A stretch of DNA of 64,000 bases from Symsagittifera roscoffensis. Its lineage: Eukaryota; Xenacoelomorpha; Acoela; Convolutidae. Location of the stretch: positions 18,285,275 through 18,349,274 of the forward strand of contig NC_087066.1 in the NCBI RefSeq assembly GCF_963678635.1, in the 5' to 3' direction. Every line of letters begins with the position of its first letter. Within the stretch, counting starts at the first letter, position 1. Below the pieces are notes generated by a model. That model saw nothing but the letters and a program-made list of their open reading frames with translations, was not told the origin of the DNA and searched no databases. Shown here piece after piece: positions 44,269 through 52,904 of this stretch. Both the position numbers and the translations under genes were made by a program.

Positions 44269-44945
44269 TTGCTCGGCTTAACGGGTCGACTTCATCAGCC
44301 CTCCCAACCAGCCGTAGATTCTGCACTCCCTCGGTGAGCAGTACCACTGGTCCTTTTCTAAAAACTTTCCGCTCCGAATGTCACCAACAATGCCAGGATC
44401 ACTACTATCGACAATTCGGTAACCGCTTTAAGGATTTCTCTTATCAGGTAACGAGAGAGTGCGGGGTAGACTTTCGCCAGGAATGACGCAGTCCATTCTG
44501 CTCCCAACCCTTCTAGCATACTGTCATTCCTGTCGAAGCCTTCTTTCGCTATTAAATTCTGCGTCCAGAAAGCTTAGAGTTATTTGGCACATCCTTTTTC
44601 AAAATCGGCTGACTTTTCCTCTGCCTTTTCTGCTAAGTTTAACTCCTTTACCAAGTAGGCGTGAATCTTTGTGATCATCGCTGGGCCGCGCTGTGCTCAA
44701 TGCTGCTATTCGAGGAGTCAAGTGCAGCCACTTGTTGGCCTCTAGCTTCGTGCGCAAAAACACTGCTTCCAAGTGAGCTTTCGGCTCTTTGGAGTTCTGT
44801 CTCTTCTCTCCTTCTTCTTTAATCTCCATTAACCTGAACCACAAGTCATTGGACATTGCTACTATCACTCGATGATCGTCGTTGATTCCGGCTTCAATTT
44901 GAGCTGCCTGCTGAATTTGGACAGCAGTAGATATGATCAAATCAT
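44269..44945 (-). pseudogene. Element A minus copy: outermost unknown segment
   Basis: The frame 44,940-44,599 (113 codons) reads 'IISTAVQIQQAAQIEAGIND', 'DHRVIVAMSNDLWFRLMEIK' and 'EANKWLHLTPRIAALSTARP'. After a stop at 44,599, codons continue toward 'GIVGDIRSGKFLEKDQWYCS'. It is helical at the start, and I do not recognise it. It ends abruptly at about 44,945, some 20 bp from the outer tip of the element B arm, so the 5' end of this copy seems to be lost. Confidence 0.35.
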
Positions 44946-44967
44946 ACTTATGTTGTTTATTGTTTGG

Positions 44968-45047
44968 CCAGACCGGATTTGAACCTCAAAATTTTGCTGT
45001 CCCAGGCGTAATTGTCGCCTTTCGACCAAGGGAGTCGGAGAGCAAAA
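44968..45047 (-). other. tRNA-like sequence at the outer tip of the left arm
   Basis: On the minus strand it has an A-box-like part (cgactcccttggtcgaaagg), a 5-bp stem with a 7-base loop (aggcg-acaatta-cgcct) in the anticodon-arm position, and a perfect B box (ggttcaaatcc). The T stem and acceptor stem do not pair, so it is not an intact tRNA gene. It looks tRNA-derived, as in a SINE head or pseudogene. Confidence 0.55.
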
Positions 45048-46128
45048 AATTGAATTTATCTTAAATCAAGCAGGCACACGACTCAGATGATTTTGTTAAT
45101 CAAGTTGTTGAACTGAAAAGAGTCCAAATTGTGATTTGATAACGCTTGATAAACGCAAGCATAAGACAATTTATGTTCAACAGAGGCTAATTTGAGCTTC
45201 CCGCCACTTGCGACACCATACATTATGCCAATGTTAGAAAGAATGATCTGAAAATGACAGCAAAAAATTCAGTTTTAATGAAAACAAATTTGTAAAAAAT
45301 CAAGTTTACCACTCGATTTCTGAGCAAATATCACAATGCTACGAAAGAAATCAAGCTACCGAAGTAATTTTTCTTAAAAAAGGAAACTAAATTTCGGAAC
45401 ATTTTAGTTCGCCTGCGGTTTTCTTGAGCCATATTAGTTGTTGCCATTCTAACCACAAATGCTCATTTATTCATCATCAGCATTTAGATACAAACTTCGC
45501 CTTGCAAGCTAGTGGACAGCAACTCTTCAAAATAGCAAACTAACTACAAAAACTTCATACGTTTGTCTTATTGAAGAAAAAACGCCCAAAAACACAATCG
45601 CAAGCGTCAACTATAACCGAAAAGCAATTGAACAAAACTAATCATAGTAAAATTAACATTCGAAATGATTCAATTACTCTGTTAGAAAAACTGTTTACAT
45701 AGGAGCCAGTCTATTTCCCATTTGACAACACTTTCTAATCACAAGCATGAAAACAATCGCCAAATCCGAGTTTGAGACAAACTCACAAAATTCATATAAC
45801 ACTCGCATGATGCCCGAATCGAGAATTGAGTGGGAAAGTCGAAACTTTACGCAAAGCGGAATTTTGCAACAATTGCGATAGTGGGCAAAATAGCACAAAA
45901 ACTAGCCAAAAACTAATAAGACAACGGCCAATAAAACGGAAAAAAAAATAAAACAAATGACGAAAAAAAACAACAACCAAAACTTTTATAAATTTACTAT
46001 AAATTAAGAAGATTAGTTTGAGGAAAACATTAGGAGTCTCAGCCGACATTTCTTTGACCATTGAGCCGAAAAAAATTTCAGTACAAAAATTCTAGCTATA
46101 AAAAGCTGTGAAACACTTCTACTCAAAG

Positions 46129-46167
46129 TAGTAGTAGTAGTAGAAGTAGTAGTAGTAGTAGTAGTAG
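46129..46167 (-). repeat. (TAG/CTA)n tail of the LINE
   Basis: It reads tag-tag-tag with one agaag interruption on the plus strand and forms the 3' end of the minus-strand LINE. Such trinucleotide tails are typical of CR1-like elements, which lack a poly-A tail. Confidence 0.85.
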
Positions 46168-46216
46168 GGATTTAGTGTTTCCACAAGGGGTCCAAGCCCC
46201 TGTCATCCTTCACGTC

Positions 46217-47235
46217 TCATATCGCGAGTCTAGTTCTACAATTGTTTGTCGCACAATCACATGCAAGCTTCCATGTGCATTTATTTTTTTCGTCATAGAG
46301 TGCAAATTTGTTCCAGAACACTTTGAGCAGGGCGCCTTTCAGTCCAGACCAATTTCGCAAATCTATTCTAAGTGCATTCGCAAGACGACATGTCTGGTAA
46401 AAGAAATTTTGTTCACACCTGTACTTTGATGGACGCTTTAGCTGAAACATAGGATAGCGAGAGAAATCTATGTATTGTGGAACATCAATCATATAAGTAT
46501 CGTATCGTTTCAAAATTAATTTTGCCAGCAGTAACAGGTTGTTCAATTGTATGTACATGGGCAGTGGTAAAATTTGTAGTCGTTTAAGTTTATCTTTGTA
46601 ATTGGTATGTTTACTATGCAAAATCCAATTTACCGCCCTTTTTGAATTATCTCGTATTGTGTCATGACGTATTTGTTTAGACCTATGCAAGAACTAGCAT
46701 ACATTATTACGGGAATGACCATCGATTTATACAGGTTTAATTTTGCTTTCCAGTGTAGATTTGATGTATTCCTCTTTATCATGAAAAACACTCTGTTTGC
46801 CTTTAGGCATGCTTTTTCCATATGTTGGCTCCATGTTAGATCATTTGATACGATTAGTCCAAGGTCTTTCTGACAGTCTACATGAGCTATTTGTTCATTA
46901 TTGAAATTAAAAGAAAATCGATTTTTCCCAAAATTCAGGTGCGTACATTTATCTACGTTGAAAGGCATATTGTTTTCCAGGGTCCATAGATTCACATTGT
47001 CAAGGTCTTTTTGAAATTCATCCCTCCCCAAATTTATGCTAATGAATTTGGCATCGTCTGCAAATAACAATGGTATAACTGTATTGCATTTGTCAGGCAG
47101 GTCATTTATGGAAACCACGAAAAACAAGGGTCCCAAAATACTGCCCTGGGGTACACCGCTCGTTACTTTTTCTGAATTTGATATTTCGCCATTTACTCGT
47201 ACGACTTGAGACCTTTCTGTTAGGTATGATTTAAT
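46217..47235 (-). pseudogene. LINE ORF2, C-terminal half (RT palm and thumb)
   Basis: It is in frame with the N-terminal part, after a TGA at 47,236 that probably replaced a Trp codon. 'SGVPQGSILGPLFFVVSIND' is the RT block with the QG motif, and 'LLFADDAKFI' is the catalytic FADD. 'NVDKCTHLNF' and 'DLGLIVSNDLTWSQHMEKAC' (the LG(V/I)..D..L.W..H block) follow. A frameshift at about 46,650 leads to a C-terminal part: 'LPLPMYIQLNNLLLLAKLIL' and the 'KYRCEQNFFYQTCRLANAL' region. RT residues are intact. Apart from these two breaks the protein is complete. Confidence 0.92.
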
Positions 47236-49035
47236 TCATTTCAAGTTTTTATCCCTGACTCCTTGTTCGAATAATTTCCGCAACAAAATTCCGTGGTCAA
47301 CACGGTCAAAAGCCTTACTATAATCTGTAAAAACCGTTTCGATACCGTCGCCATTTTCATGACCGTTATAGACTAGCTGCAAAAATGTTAAAAGCTGAAC
47401 AATTGTTGATCGGTTTTTCCGAAATCCGTACTGTGCCTTGTGGAAAATCTTTTCAAAATGTTCATATAATCGCTTGAAAATTATTCGTTGTAGAATTTTC
47501 GAGATTACTGAGAGCAAAGAAACAGGTCTAAAATTTTCAATGTCACTTTTGTCATCTTTTTTATGCAAATGGCTAATGATGGCTTTTTTCCAACATGCGG
47601 GAAAAATACAGGTTTGAGAAATTTTTCGGAATATCTGATAGATTGAATGAGATAATGTTTCTACATTTTTGAATAGAAAAGGAGATAGATCGTCCGGGCC
47701 TTTGCTTTTATTTACATTCAACAGTTTGCATATTTCAAAAATATCTTGTTCTGAAAAATCGATATTTTCTAAAATTGGTTGATTTTTGTTACTGCATTCG
47801 TTTTCGTTAAAAATTGACGACTCCACATATACTGATGCAAAAAATTTTGAAAACAAAGCTGCTTTTGAGACATCCGTATCTGCATTTTCGTTTTGATAAT
47901 CTTGGAAAGCCCTAAAATATTTGAAAAGTTTGCCGGTTGATCTTTCAGCTGCCATGGATTCCACATAACTAACTTTATCGATTTCGATAAGCTGGTCTGT
48001 TTTCGATTTTAATAACACTACTTTAGTATGTGACTCATTGTGTTTTTTCCGAGCAGTGTTCAAACATTTTATCATATGGGAGGTTGATTGACTAATCCAG
48101 GGGGGTAAGGATGTACGATGTTTTGTGCGTTTGGGTATCGTACTCGATAAAAGATCCAACAACCATTTGTACCAATGTTCTACTATGACATTTGGATTTG
48201 ACCAGCAATAAGTATCGAAGGGGTTATCAATAATTAAATCATTCAATAATTTGTAGTCACCGTTGCAAAAACTCAATGTTGACTCCTTAACATATTTTCG
48301 CTGGTATAAGCAGGATATTTCAATATGGAATTTCGTCTTTATCGGATAATGGTTTGACTTTTTTGTGAAACTATTTTCATTTTGAAATTTGCAAATATCA
48401 GTAACCTGATTATTTTCACTCACAAAAAACAGATCAAGGATTCCTGTTGCAGCTGTATGAAAATCAATTTTTTGAATTAGATCAAATTTCTCGATAAAAG
48501 TTAGAAAATTAGCTTCAATCGAAATTTGCGAAGAAATGCTACTCCAATTTATTGTTGGGAAATTGAAATCCCCATAAATAATCAAACCGTCACATTTACT
48601 TCTGAGTTTCAAAATTTTGGAAAACATTTTGTGTATAGCTTCCGTATTAAGTGAATATTTACTGTTTGCAGGGGGCAGATAACATGAGATGACCAAAATT
48701 TTTAGATTTTCTAAAGTGACATAGCACGCTACGACTGAACCGTTTGTATCATATCCAAAATTTGCATTTTCTGACAAAAACGATCTTTTTACACATATCA
48801 TAGTTCCTCCATGTGATGTCTGGCCAATTTTTGCTTTTCGGTCAGATCGAAAGCAATTATATTCATTTAAAAATAGTTCTGTCTCCAATATTTCAGTTGT
48901 TAACCAGGTGTCGGATAAGCAAACGATATCAGGGTTATTCAAAAGTATCAAATTTGAAAAGGTTTTTCTACGGTCCAGCTTGAAAATGCTTCCGATATTG
49001 TAACAAATTACTGCTATATCCCCGGAATTTTTCAA
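47236..49035 (-). CDS. LINE ORF2, N-terminal part: AP endonuclease and RT fingers
   Basis: 599 open codons. Residues 1-230 are the apurinic-like endonuclease: 'AVICYNIGSIF' (start strand), 'DIVCLSDTWL' (Glu position occupied by Asp), 'LIIYGDFNFPTINW' (GDFN block), and 'DLFFVSENN' with 'KKSNHYPIKTKF' (SDH-like block, where His is kept and Asp is Asn). From about residue 410 the RT begins: 'DDLSPFLFKNVE', 'KKAIISHLHKKDDKSDIENF' with 'RPVSLLSVISKILQRI', 'QYGFRKNRSTIVQLLTFL' and 'TDYSKAFDRVDHGILLRKLF' (catalytic Asp). It ends at a TGA, after which the frame continues. The endonuclease would nick target DNA to prime reverse transcription. The Asn and Asp changes may weaken it. Confidence 0.9.
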   Translation of the reverse strand: MKNSGDIAVICYNIGSIFKLDRRKTFSNLILLNNPDIVCLSDTWLTTEILETELFLNEYNCFRSDRKAKIGQTSHGGTMICVKRSFLSENANFGYDTNGSVVACYVTLENLKILVISCYLPPANSKYSLNTEAIHKMFSKILKLRSKCDGLIIYGDFNFPTINWSSISSQISIEANFLTFIEKFDLIQKIDFHTAATGILDLFFVSENNQVTDICKFQNENSFTKKSNHYPIKTKFHIEISCLYQRKYVKESTLSFCNGDYKLLNDLIIDNPFDTYCWSNPNVIVEHWYKWLLDLLSSTIPKRTKHRTSLPPWISQSTSHMIKCLNTARKKHNESHTKVVLLKSKTDQLIEIDKVSYVESMAAERSTGKLFKYFRAFQDYQNENADTDVSKAALFSKFFASVYVESSIFNENECSNKNQPILENIDFSEQDIFEICKLLNVNKSKGPDDLSPFLFKNVETLSHSIYQIFRKISQTCIFPACWKKAIISHLHKKDDKSDIENFRPVSLLSVISKILQRIIFKRLYEHFEKIFHKAQYGFRKNRSTIVQLLTFLQLVYNGHENGDGIETVFTDYSKAFDRVDHGILLRKLFEQGVRDKNLK

Positions 49036-49038
49036 TAG

Positions 49039-49611
49039 TCAGTCTGATGTGGTTTCGGCTCTGTTATTTAAAAACAAAACACCTTTCCGAATTTTGATAC
49101 TTTTTGGATCACTTCCGTTATTTAATAGTTCTCTCCTTCTTTTCAGCAATTGCTGTTCTTTTTCTTGTTTATCCTTATTTAGGGATTTCGATATAAAAAC
49201 AGCGTAATTCACACCCATATATCTTGGCTCGTAAGTTTTCAGCATTGATGCGCGAGCTTGTATTTTGTCAACTGTATACATGTTTCTAAACTTGACTAAT
49301 AACTGCCTGGGTTTTTTAAAGTTTGGGTCAAATTTACCAAGTCTACGAAATGAAGAAATTTCATTCGGATTAACACCCAATTTGTTTATGCATTCGCATA
49401 AGGCTTTTTCCTCGTGTTCAAAAATTTTAGCCCTCTCTATTTTTTCGTTTTCATTCGAACTTTTGTATTCAGGTATGCCGCTAAAACGTAGTTCAAGAGC
49501 GTATTCATTACCTGATTTAAGCACATCTGAATACTTAGCCTTTTGATTTTGAGGAGCATTCGATGCATCTGCGATTGAGTGCATTACCGACTTGGCTATT
49601 TGAAGTGTATC
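49039..49611 (-). CDS. LINE ORF1, RNA-binding part
   Basis: 181 codons from 49,584, in the same frame as the PHD segment upstream (a TAG lies between) and as ORF2 downstream (a TGA lies between). 'YALELRFSGIPEYK' is the first strand of an RRM-like fold, and 'NKLGVNPNEISSFRRLGKFD' followed by 'KPRQLLVKFRN' is the second part with the (R)P..(I/L)(V/L)(K/R)F signature of LINE ORF1 proteins. It ends in a basic tail ('KRRRELLNNG') and 'IKIRKGVLFLNN'. It would coat element RNA. Since all three parts share a frame and are separated only by single stops, ORF1 and ORF2 may be coupled by read-through or reinitiation. Confidence 0.85.
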   Translation of the reverse strand, partial: DTLQIAKSVMHSIADASNAPQNQKAKYSDVLKSGNEYALELRFSGIPEYKSSNENEKIERAKIFEHEEKALCECINKLGVNPNEISSFRRLGKFDPNFKKPRQLLVKFRNMYTVDKIQARASMLKTYEPRYMGVNYAVFISKSLNKDKQEKEQQLLKRRRELLNNGSDPKSIKIRKGVLFLNNRAETTSD

Positions 49612-49878
49612 CTACAGCTCTTCAATACCACGAGTGATGTCCTCGTGACATTTCCCACCGCCCAGTTTTGATCCGGTAGTTGAGCAACCAGTGCACATAA
49701 ATTTCACATTTGCAGATCGTTCCAGGAATTTGTACTCATCCACAGAGTAGCCCATACACTCACTATGAGTCCACCTCTCACATAACTCGCACGATATCAA
49801 GTTATCACCGTTTGGCTTGCTACAGATGGTGCACATCTCATGATTCTTTGAGGCCAATCTTGACCTCGTACCAGGCAT
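49612..49878 (-). CDS. LINE ORF1, N-terminal PHD-type zinc finger
   Basis: 88 codons from the ATG at 49,878. The cysteine pattern is 'CTICSKPNGDNLISCELC' then W-x-H-x2-C (RWTHSEC) and 'CTGC': C-x2-C-x8-C-x2-C-x4-H-x2-C-x22-C-x2-C, a PHD finger. PHD fingers in ORF1 occur in several CR1-like families and may bind histone tails or other proteins. It is followed in frame by a TAG (49,612-49,614), eleven codons before the next Met. Confidence 0.9.
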   Translation of the reverse strand: MPGTRSRLASKNHEMCTICSKPNGDNLISCELCERWTHSECMGYSVDEYKFLERSANVKFMCTGCSTTGSKLGGGKCHEDITRGIEEL

Positions 49879-52577
49879 ATTTTATTTGAAAACAAACTAT
49901 TCCAGGGCATGCGAATTTTGAATAGGCTAGGGCCCCCAGAACTAGGCGAAGAGTATCTCCAACACTTACATTCAACAGTTTATATCACTACCACCTGATA
50001 AGTGGCCCATTATACATCAGCGATCTGGTTGAATCACGCACAACCATCGTACGATAGACGCAATCGAAAGCCAGCAGAATTAATGCGTAACACAAAACAG
50101 GATGCTTAAGGATAGCCAAAACAAGCCGTACTTGCCTGTGCCAACTTACCAACACTGACGAATGTCACACAAGAACAACACATGCCTACGAAAGCAAATG
50201 CTCCGTCTTGATTTGGAAACACCAGCATAGCAGACGGCGGCAGAGCAACCAAGCCAATATGGAAAAGCCGCGAACTCTCGAAAAATGTTAACCAAGAAAC
50301 TGGAGACGACTGCAGCAGAGCCCGAATGCGTTACAGAACTAGAAAAATTGGCACGGGAAGGAAATAACCAAAAAATAACGCCATGGAACACAGCCAACGA
50401 ACATCATCTTCATCACTGAACTAGAAAACTGTGCGCTCAAACGGAAAAGCCAGGAAAAAGCAAGCATCGGGCTAGACCACCTAAGAAACATGAAATAACA
50501 CCATATAGACATCTGGATCGGTGGGTCGGTGACAGGCGGTACAACAGCAGGTATGGCATGCGCAAAACTTTACCGTCGCCAGTAGGAGAGCTAAGCTCCT
50601 ACCAAGTAGAGATGACGTATAATCAAATCCCAGGGAAGTTTATAAATAGATTAGACCCTACCGTTCACGGTAATTCAACCTGATTTAACTCATTGAAACC
50701 GTCAATAGGGAGCCTCGCTTAGGAACGAGAGAATCAATTTACCGAGACTGGAAGAGCCATCTGGAGAGCCCTTAACGAACTCAAAGAAGTGTCTCTAATT
50801 TGGCTCCCATCACATTGCGACACGACATAACAAGCAACCAACTGGCAGGCGTTGCTGCAAACAAGGCATCTTGTCTCCCAAAATTGAGGGAATCCATTAC
50901 TGTAACATTCGCCCAAATACTACACAGCGACGGAGCGTAGAAAAAGTACCTAATAACGACTGGCAGGCGTCAGTTACCTTAATTCTACTCGTTTTTCACC
51001 GTCTCGACCTTGCCAGTTGATTTTTTGGTCTGTTTAGGGCTAAGTAAAAAGTTACTATTTTTAGGCCATCAGTCAAACGACTTTTGATCAGCTTTCGTTT
51101 ATATGCGAACACAACCACATAGCTGAGTCTCGGATCCTCAGACTACGGGATTGTCATTAAATACACGGCTCGAACAACCTATTTTAGTATGTTTTTGTGT
51201 GACAGTTCTATATTAAATCCATTGGAGATGGATTGACCCTTTCCTCTTTCTAGCTACTCATATTCTAAAATATCAAATAATACCGGTGTTAATTTAAAGT
51301 TTCACGACATCCAAGTAGCTATACAGTCAGTTTTATATAGTCCCTTCACATAAAACAGTCTCTGGGGGACCAAGCCTCCGCTCCCGCAATCTTCCTGAGA
51401 TAACGTTCTTATCTCTTCCAATTTGTGGTACGGGAGGGTTCCGTGGAAAATTCCTTCCCCACTGAAGCTTCCTTCTCCACTAATATCCTCTGCTAAGAGT
51501 CTTATCGTGTGTTGTTGCCACGATAAGAGACTTTGTGTTTTTCGTCTCTTGTGCGACCATTTTCCACAATATTTGTCGTTCTTCTGTTTTTTCGTCGTTT
51601 TTCGTCAAAATGGCCGTCTTTTTTGTATTTCTGAGAAATATTCCCCTTCCGATCGAAATTTTTAAAATAAAAATTCTAGAATATTCCTACCCTCCTTCGC
51701 AATACTTTTTCGTTAATAAGGCCTTTATTCGTTTTTTCTCGTGTCGCCGGAAGGTTGCGCTGTGCCATCTGGCAGAATGGCACATACTCCCCGGACAGTC
51801 CCCATCAATGTCCCTATTGATCGCATAACACGGGGTTATCATCAAGTAGTGTTCCAGTTCTCTGTATTCAATCTTACAAATCGCACAAGAAAATGAAATT
51901 TATCTACTCCACCTCAACTCACTACGTGTTCACAAATGGCATCATACTACATTTGACTGCCTTTCAACATTTCCACAAAATTTGCACCATGAGGAGTGTC
52001 CGAGATAAAATTTCTTTTCTGACTACTTACGTCGTCTTGCCATAAAACTTCTTTTCGCTCTTCGTGATTAAAAATTAACTTAACGTCACTCACCAAGTAT
52101 AATCAGTTATTTATGCAGTCCTTTCAATATTAAAACTAAGAAACTCTGTGGCTAGGAAAGTCATTGAGTTACCCACCCTTCTCGAGCAAGTTTACCCAAA
52201 CTTACCATGTTGCCACACAGTGAAATTGTGTCTTACACAAGTTAAAAACATCAATCGTGTTTAAATAGGTAAATATACTCACCTATGTTCTGTATATACA
52301 TACATAAATAGTCATAACTAAAATCAACAATTTCAACAATTTTAGCAATTGCAACACTGTAGTTTGGTCTGACCAAACTAGATCAAAACAAAAAGTTTAA
52401 CAAGTTCAATAATCAAAACTTGGTTGATTGGTTCAAGTTTTAACACACAAAGACAATCAAGTTTTTTTTCCTTTTCTTCTCTTCTTTGCTCACGTCTTCA
52501 CTTGTTCTCTTCGTTCATAATCTTCACTCCATCGCTTCTCCATCCTGATCATCAGCTTCGCTGTCTTCTATGACTTT

Positions 52578-52777
52578 NNNNNNNNNNNNNNNNNNNNNNN
52601 NNNNNNNNNNNNNNNNNNNNNNNNNNNNNNNNNNNNNNNNNNNNNNNNNNNNNNNNNNNNNNNNNNNNNNNNNNNNNNNNNNNNNNNNNNNNNNNNNNNN
52701 NNNNNNNNNNNNNNNNNNNNNNNNNNNNNNNNNNNNNNNNNNNNNNNNNNNNNNNNNNNNNNNNNNNNNNNNNNNNN
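52578..52777. other. Assembly gap (200 N)
   Basis: Exactly 200 N, a typical scaffolding placeholder. It sits at the inner edge of the left arm, where the arm would end or continue into coding sequence. The true distance and even the join are therefore not proven. Frames through the N run are meaningless. Confidence 0.97.
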
Positions 52778-52904
52778 ATTATTTCAATACTGAGCAGGCC
52801 CTGTGTGTGTGTAACTCTAGCTGAGTCACTAAGATTGTCATTGAGAAACCTAAGAGATTGATACTGACTTTTCGACATACGAATATTGTTTTTTGTCACA
52901 AAGC
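52778..52904 (+). other. Short leader before the element B Gag
   Basis: 127 bp of AT-rich sequence between the gap and the Gag ATG, with a tgtgtgtg run at 52,802. It is not found in the arms or in element 2. It may be the last remnant of the original 5' region of element B. Confidence 0.4.

Larger units (their letters stand above)
46129..49901 (-). mobile_element. CR1/jockey-like non-LTR retrotransposon inserted in the left arm
   Basis: The 3,773-bp insertion is defined by comparison with the right arm, which reads straight through (actcaaag|ccagggcatg). On the minus strand it holds a PHD finger, an RRM-like ORF1, an endonuclease and RT, and ends in a (tac)n-type tail, as usual for CR1/jockey-type elements. 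It has one stop and one frameshift in ORF2. No clear target-site duplication is seen. It must have inserted after the arms were duplicated, or into one parent arm only. Confidence 0.93.
44968..52577 (-). repeat. Element B left inverted arm (3.84 kb plus inserted LINE)
   Basis: It is the reverse complement of 57,364-61,213, running from ccagaccggatttgaacc at 44,968 to the gap edge at 52,577. The arm is 44,968-46,128 plus 49,902-52,577; the middle is a later LINE. Two short frames are present in both arms (45,792-46,061 with 60,123-60,392; 50,146-50,397 with 59,560-59,811) and differ at 4 of 89 and 1 of 83 residues, so arm identity is about 98%. There is no domain in those frames. The innermost part is the complement of the last 18 codons of the ORF ending at 57,417. 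The arm also lacks a 33-bp block seen at 57,871 in the other arm. Confidence 0.9.

Noticed and set aside
44968-45047. Functional tRNA gene at the arm tips
   Set aside because: The T stem and acceptor stem do not pair; only the A/B boxes and one arm are kept.
46129-46167. CRISPR or other spaced-repeat array
   Set aside because: The repeats here are microsatellites or retroelement tails. No regularly spaced array exists in the window.
50146-50397. 83-codon frame conserved in both arms as a gene
   Set aside because: The arms are about 98% identical throughout, so its conservation is not special. It has no domain or start signal.
52552-52899. Frames through the N run
   Set aside because: The residues are unknown bases, so no protein can be claimed.
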